Source of the DNA: Acidobacteriaceae bacterium
GTDB lineage: Bacteria; Acidobacteriota; Terriglobia; Bryobacterales; Bryobacteraceae
DNA length: 6,995 bases
NCBI GenBank assembly: GCA_019245255.1
Contig: JAFARV010000410.1
Location: 1 to 6,995, forward strand
Reading direction: 5' to 3'
Positions 6,038 to 6,995 of the stretch are shown piece by piece; positions within the stretch are counted from its first letter, which is position 1, and the number at the start of each line of letters is the position of its first letter. The notes under the pieces are model-generated. The model was not told where the DNA came from, made no database searches, and worked only from the letters and a program-made list of their open reading frames with translations. The position numbers and the translations under genes are program-made.

Positions 6038-6967
6038 TCAACCTGCCTCTTCGAGGGCCATCACCGGTTTCTTCGCAGGCGCCGTCGTGATCACGATCAC
6101 GCTGAGGAGGACAAAGCCAGTCCCCAGAAGCGTACGCAGACCCAGCGTTTCCCCAGCCAGAAAATATCCAAGGCACACGGCCACAACCGGATTGACGTAT
6201 GCGTAGGTGCCTACTTTCGTCGGTGACTGGTGATGCAGCAGCCATATGTACGCGGTGAAGCCGACGATGGAACCTGCAACGATCAGGTACAGAAGCGACA
6301 GCCATGCTGCCTTCGAGACGGTCGCGGGATGAAAGCCTCGAAACTCGCCCAGTGCGGCCGATGTGAGAACCAGCCAGATTCCGCCGGCGAGCATCTGCAC
6401 ACCCGAGCTCATGACCTTCGACTCGGGAAGGGGCAGCTTGCGGATCAGCGCGGACGACACGGACCAACTGAGTGCGGCAATGATGAGCGCCATGGCGCCC
6501 TTCGGATCAATCGGCTCGCCACCAAGGTGAACGGAGCGGCTCATGAGCACTGCAACCCCGGCAATGCCGATGGCGAGCGCCGATGATAATCGCGCCGTAA
6601 GCTTCTGAGTTCGGAGCAGAACTACTTCGGAAAGTGCCATGAATACCGGGATGGTGGCCAGCATGACCGCGGCTAGTCCGGAAGGGACACGCTGCTCGGC
6701 CCAGAATAGGAGCCCGTAATCGAGATCGAAGATCGTGAACGCGATGAAAAACGCGGCGATCCACTGGCGCGCGGACGGCGAACGCTCGCCCCGAATGATC
6801 GTCCAGAGGTAGAGCACCAGCCCTGCAACAAAGAACCGCATAGCCGCGAGCAGGAAAGGTGGAACTTCATGGACACCCACGCGAATGGCGAGAAAGGTGG
6901 ATCCCCAGACCAGGTAGATGATGGCGAAAGCGAGTAGGGTTTTCCACCGCGCGGGCCGGTTATGCAT
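6038..6967 (-). CDS. EamA/DMT-superfamily transporter (YedA-like)
   Basis: A 309-residue polytopic inner-membrane protein with two EamA repeats (about 10-142 and 155-293), predicted to have ten transmembrane helices. Motifs typical of this drug/metabolite transporter branch are visible: IIYLVWGSTFLAIRVGV (16-32), PPFLLAAMRFFVAGLVLYLW (36-55), AEQRVPSGLAAVMLATIPVF (90-109) and TYAYVNPVVAVCLGYFLAGE (254-273). The first repeat closely resembles the YedA group. Family members usually export amino acids, metabolites or drugs, and the substrate here is unknown. The ATG at 6967 lies 28 bp from the window edge and has no clear ribosome binding site in the bases seen. The gene leads the - strand pair with the MmgE/PrpD enzyme, so it may carry that enzyme's product or substrate. 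The promoter lies outside the window or in those last 28 bases. Confidence 0.93.
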   Translation of the reverse strand: MHNRPARWKTLLAFAIIYLVWGSTFLAIRVGVHEVPPFLLAAMRFFVAGLVLYLWTIIRGERSPSARQWIAAFFIAFTIFDLDYGLLFWAEQRVPSGLAAVMLATIPVFMALSEVVLLRTQKLTARLSSALAIGIAGVAVLMSRSVHLGGEPIDPKGAMALIIAALSWSVSSALIRKLPLPESKVMSSGVQMLAGGIWLVLTSAALGEFRGFHPATVSKAAWLSLLYLIVAGSIVGFTAYIWLLHHQSPTKVGTYAYVNPVVAVCLGYFLAGETLGLRTLLGTGFVLLSVIVITTAPAKKPVMALEEAG

Positions 6968-6995
6968 GGTCTATGGAAGTTGCGATGCACACCGG

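Noticed and set aside
5991..6467. 159-residue N-terminal extension of the PrpD-like protein
   Set aside because: It runs out of frame through the transporter gene, has no family similarity, and the MmgE/PrpD domain begins naturally at the ATG at 5990.

Overview
The window looks like chromosomal DNA from an acidobacterium (Acidobacteriota, Solibacter/Koribacter-like). The main reason is the pair at the left end: a short PadR-family regulator immediately followed by a very large FtsX/MacB-type permease with an N-terminal 'permease prefix' helix region and no ATPase. This is the hallmark of the lineage-expanded 'acidobacterial duplicated orphan permease' (ADOP) families. Composition is moderately GC-rich throughout. 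I see no rRNA, tRNA, CRISPR array, insertion sequence or integrase.

Layout. Bases 1-104 are a promoter region with a good -35/-10 pair and an imperfect 21-bp tandem repeat over the -10. On the + strand follow the PadR regulator (105-434, TTG start) and the ADOP permease (452-3088), 17 bp apart and almost certainly one transcript. A 178-bp convergent junction (3089-3266) holds two adjacent stem-loops. On the - strand lie a secreted beta-propeller (NHL/SMP-30-like) protein (3267-4277), a 312-bp non-coding gap (4278-4589) with small dyads, an MmgE/PrpD-family enzyme (4590-5990) and an EamA/DMT 10-TM transporter (6038-6967). The last two are 47 bp apart in the order transporter then enzyme and probably form a second operon.

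Function. The PadR protein probably controls its own promoter and the permease. The permease has the architecture of MacB-type mechanotransmission ABC proteins (two FtsX-like cores around periplasmic domains), but any ATPase must be encoded elsewhere. The propeller protein is exported and has no obvious functional partner here. The EamA-PrpD pair suggests a small carboxylate or other metabolite module: an orphan dehydratase/decarboxylase-fold enzyme, without methylcitrate-cycle neighbours, next to a small-metabolite exporter.

I did not find a clearly new system. The observations most worth checking are the tandem repeat that duplicates the extended -10 of the padR promoter, and the orphan EamA-MmgE/PrpD pair, whose enzyme keeps five of six residue positions associated with cis-aconitate decarboxylase.
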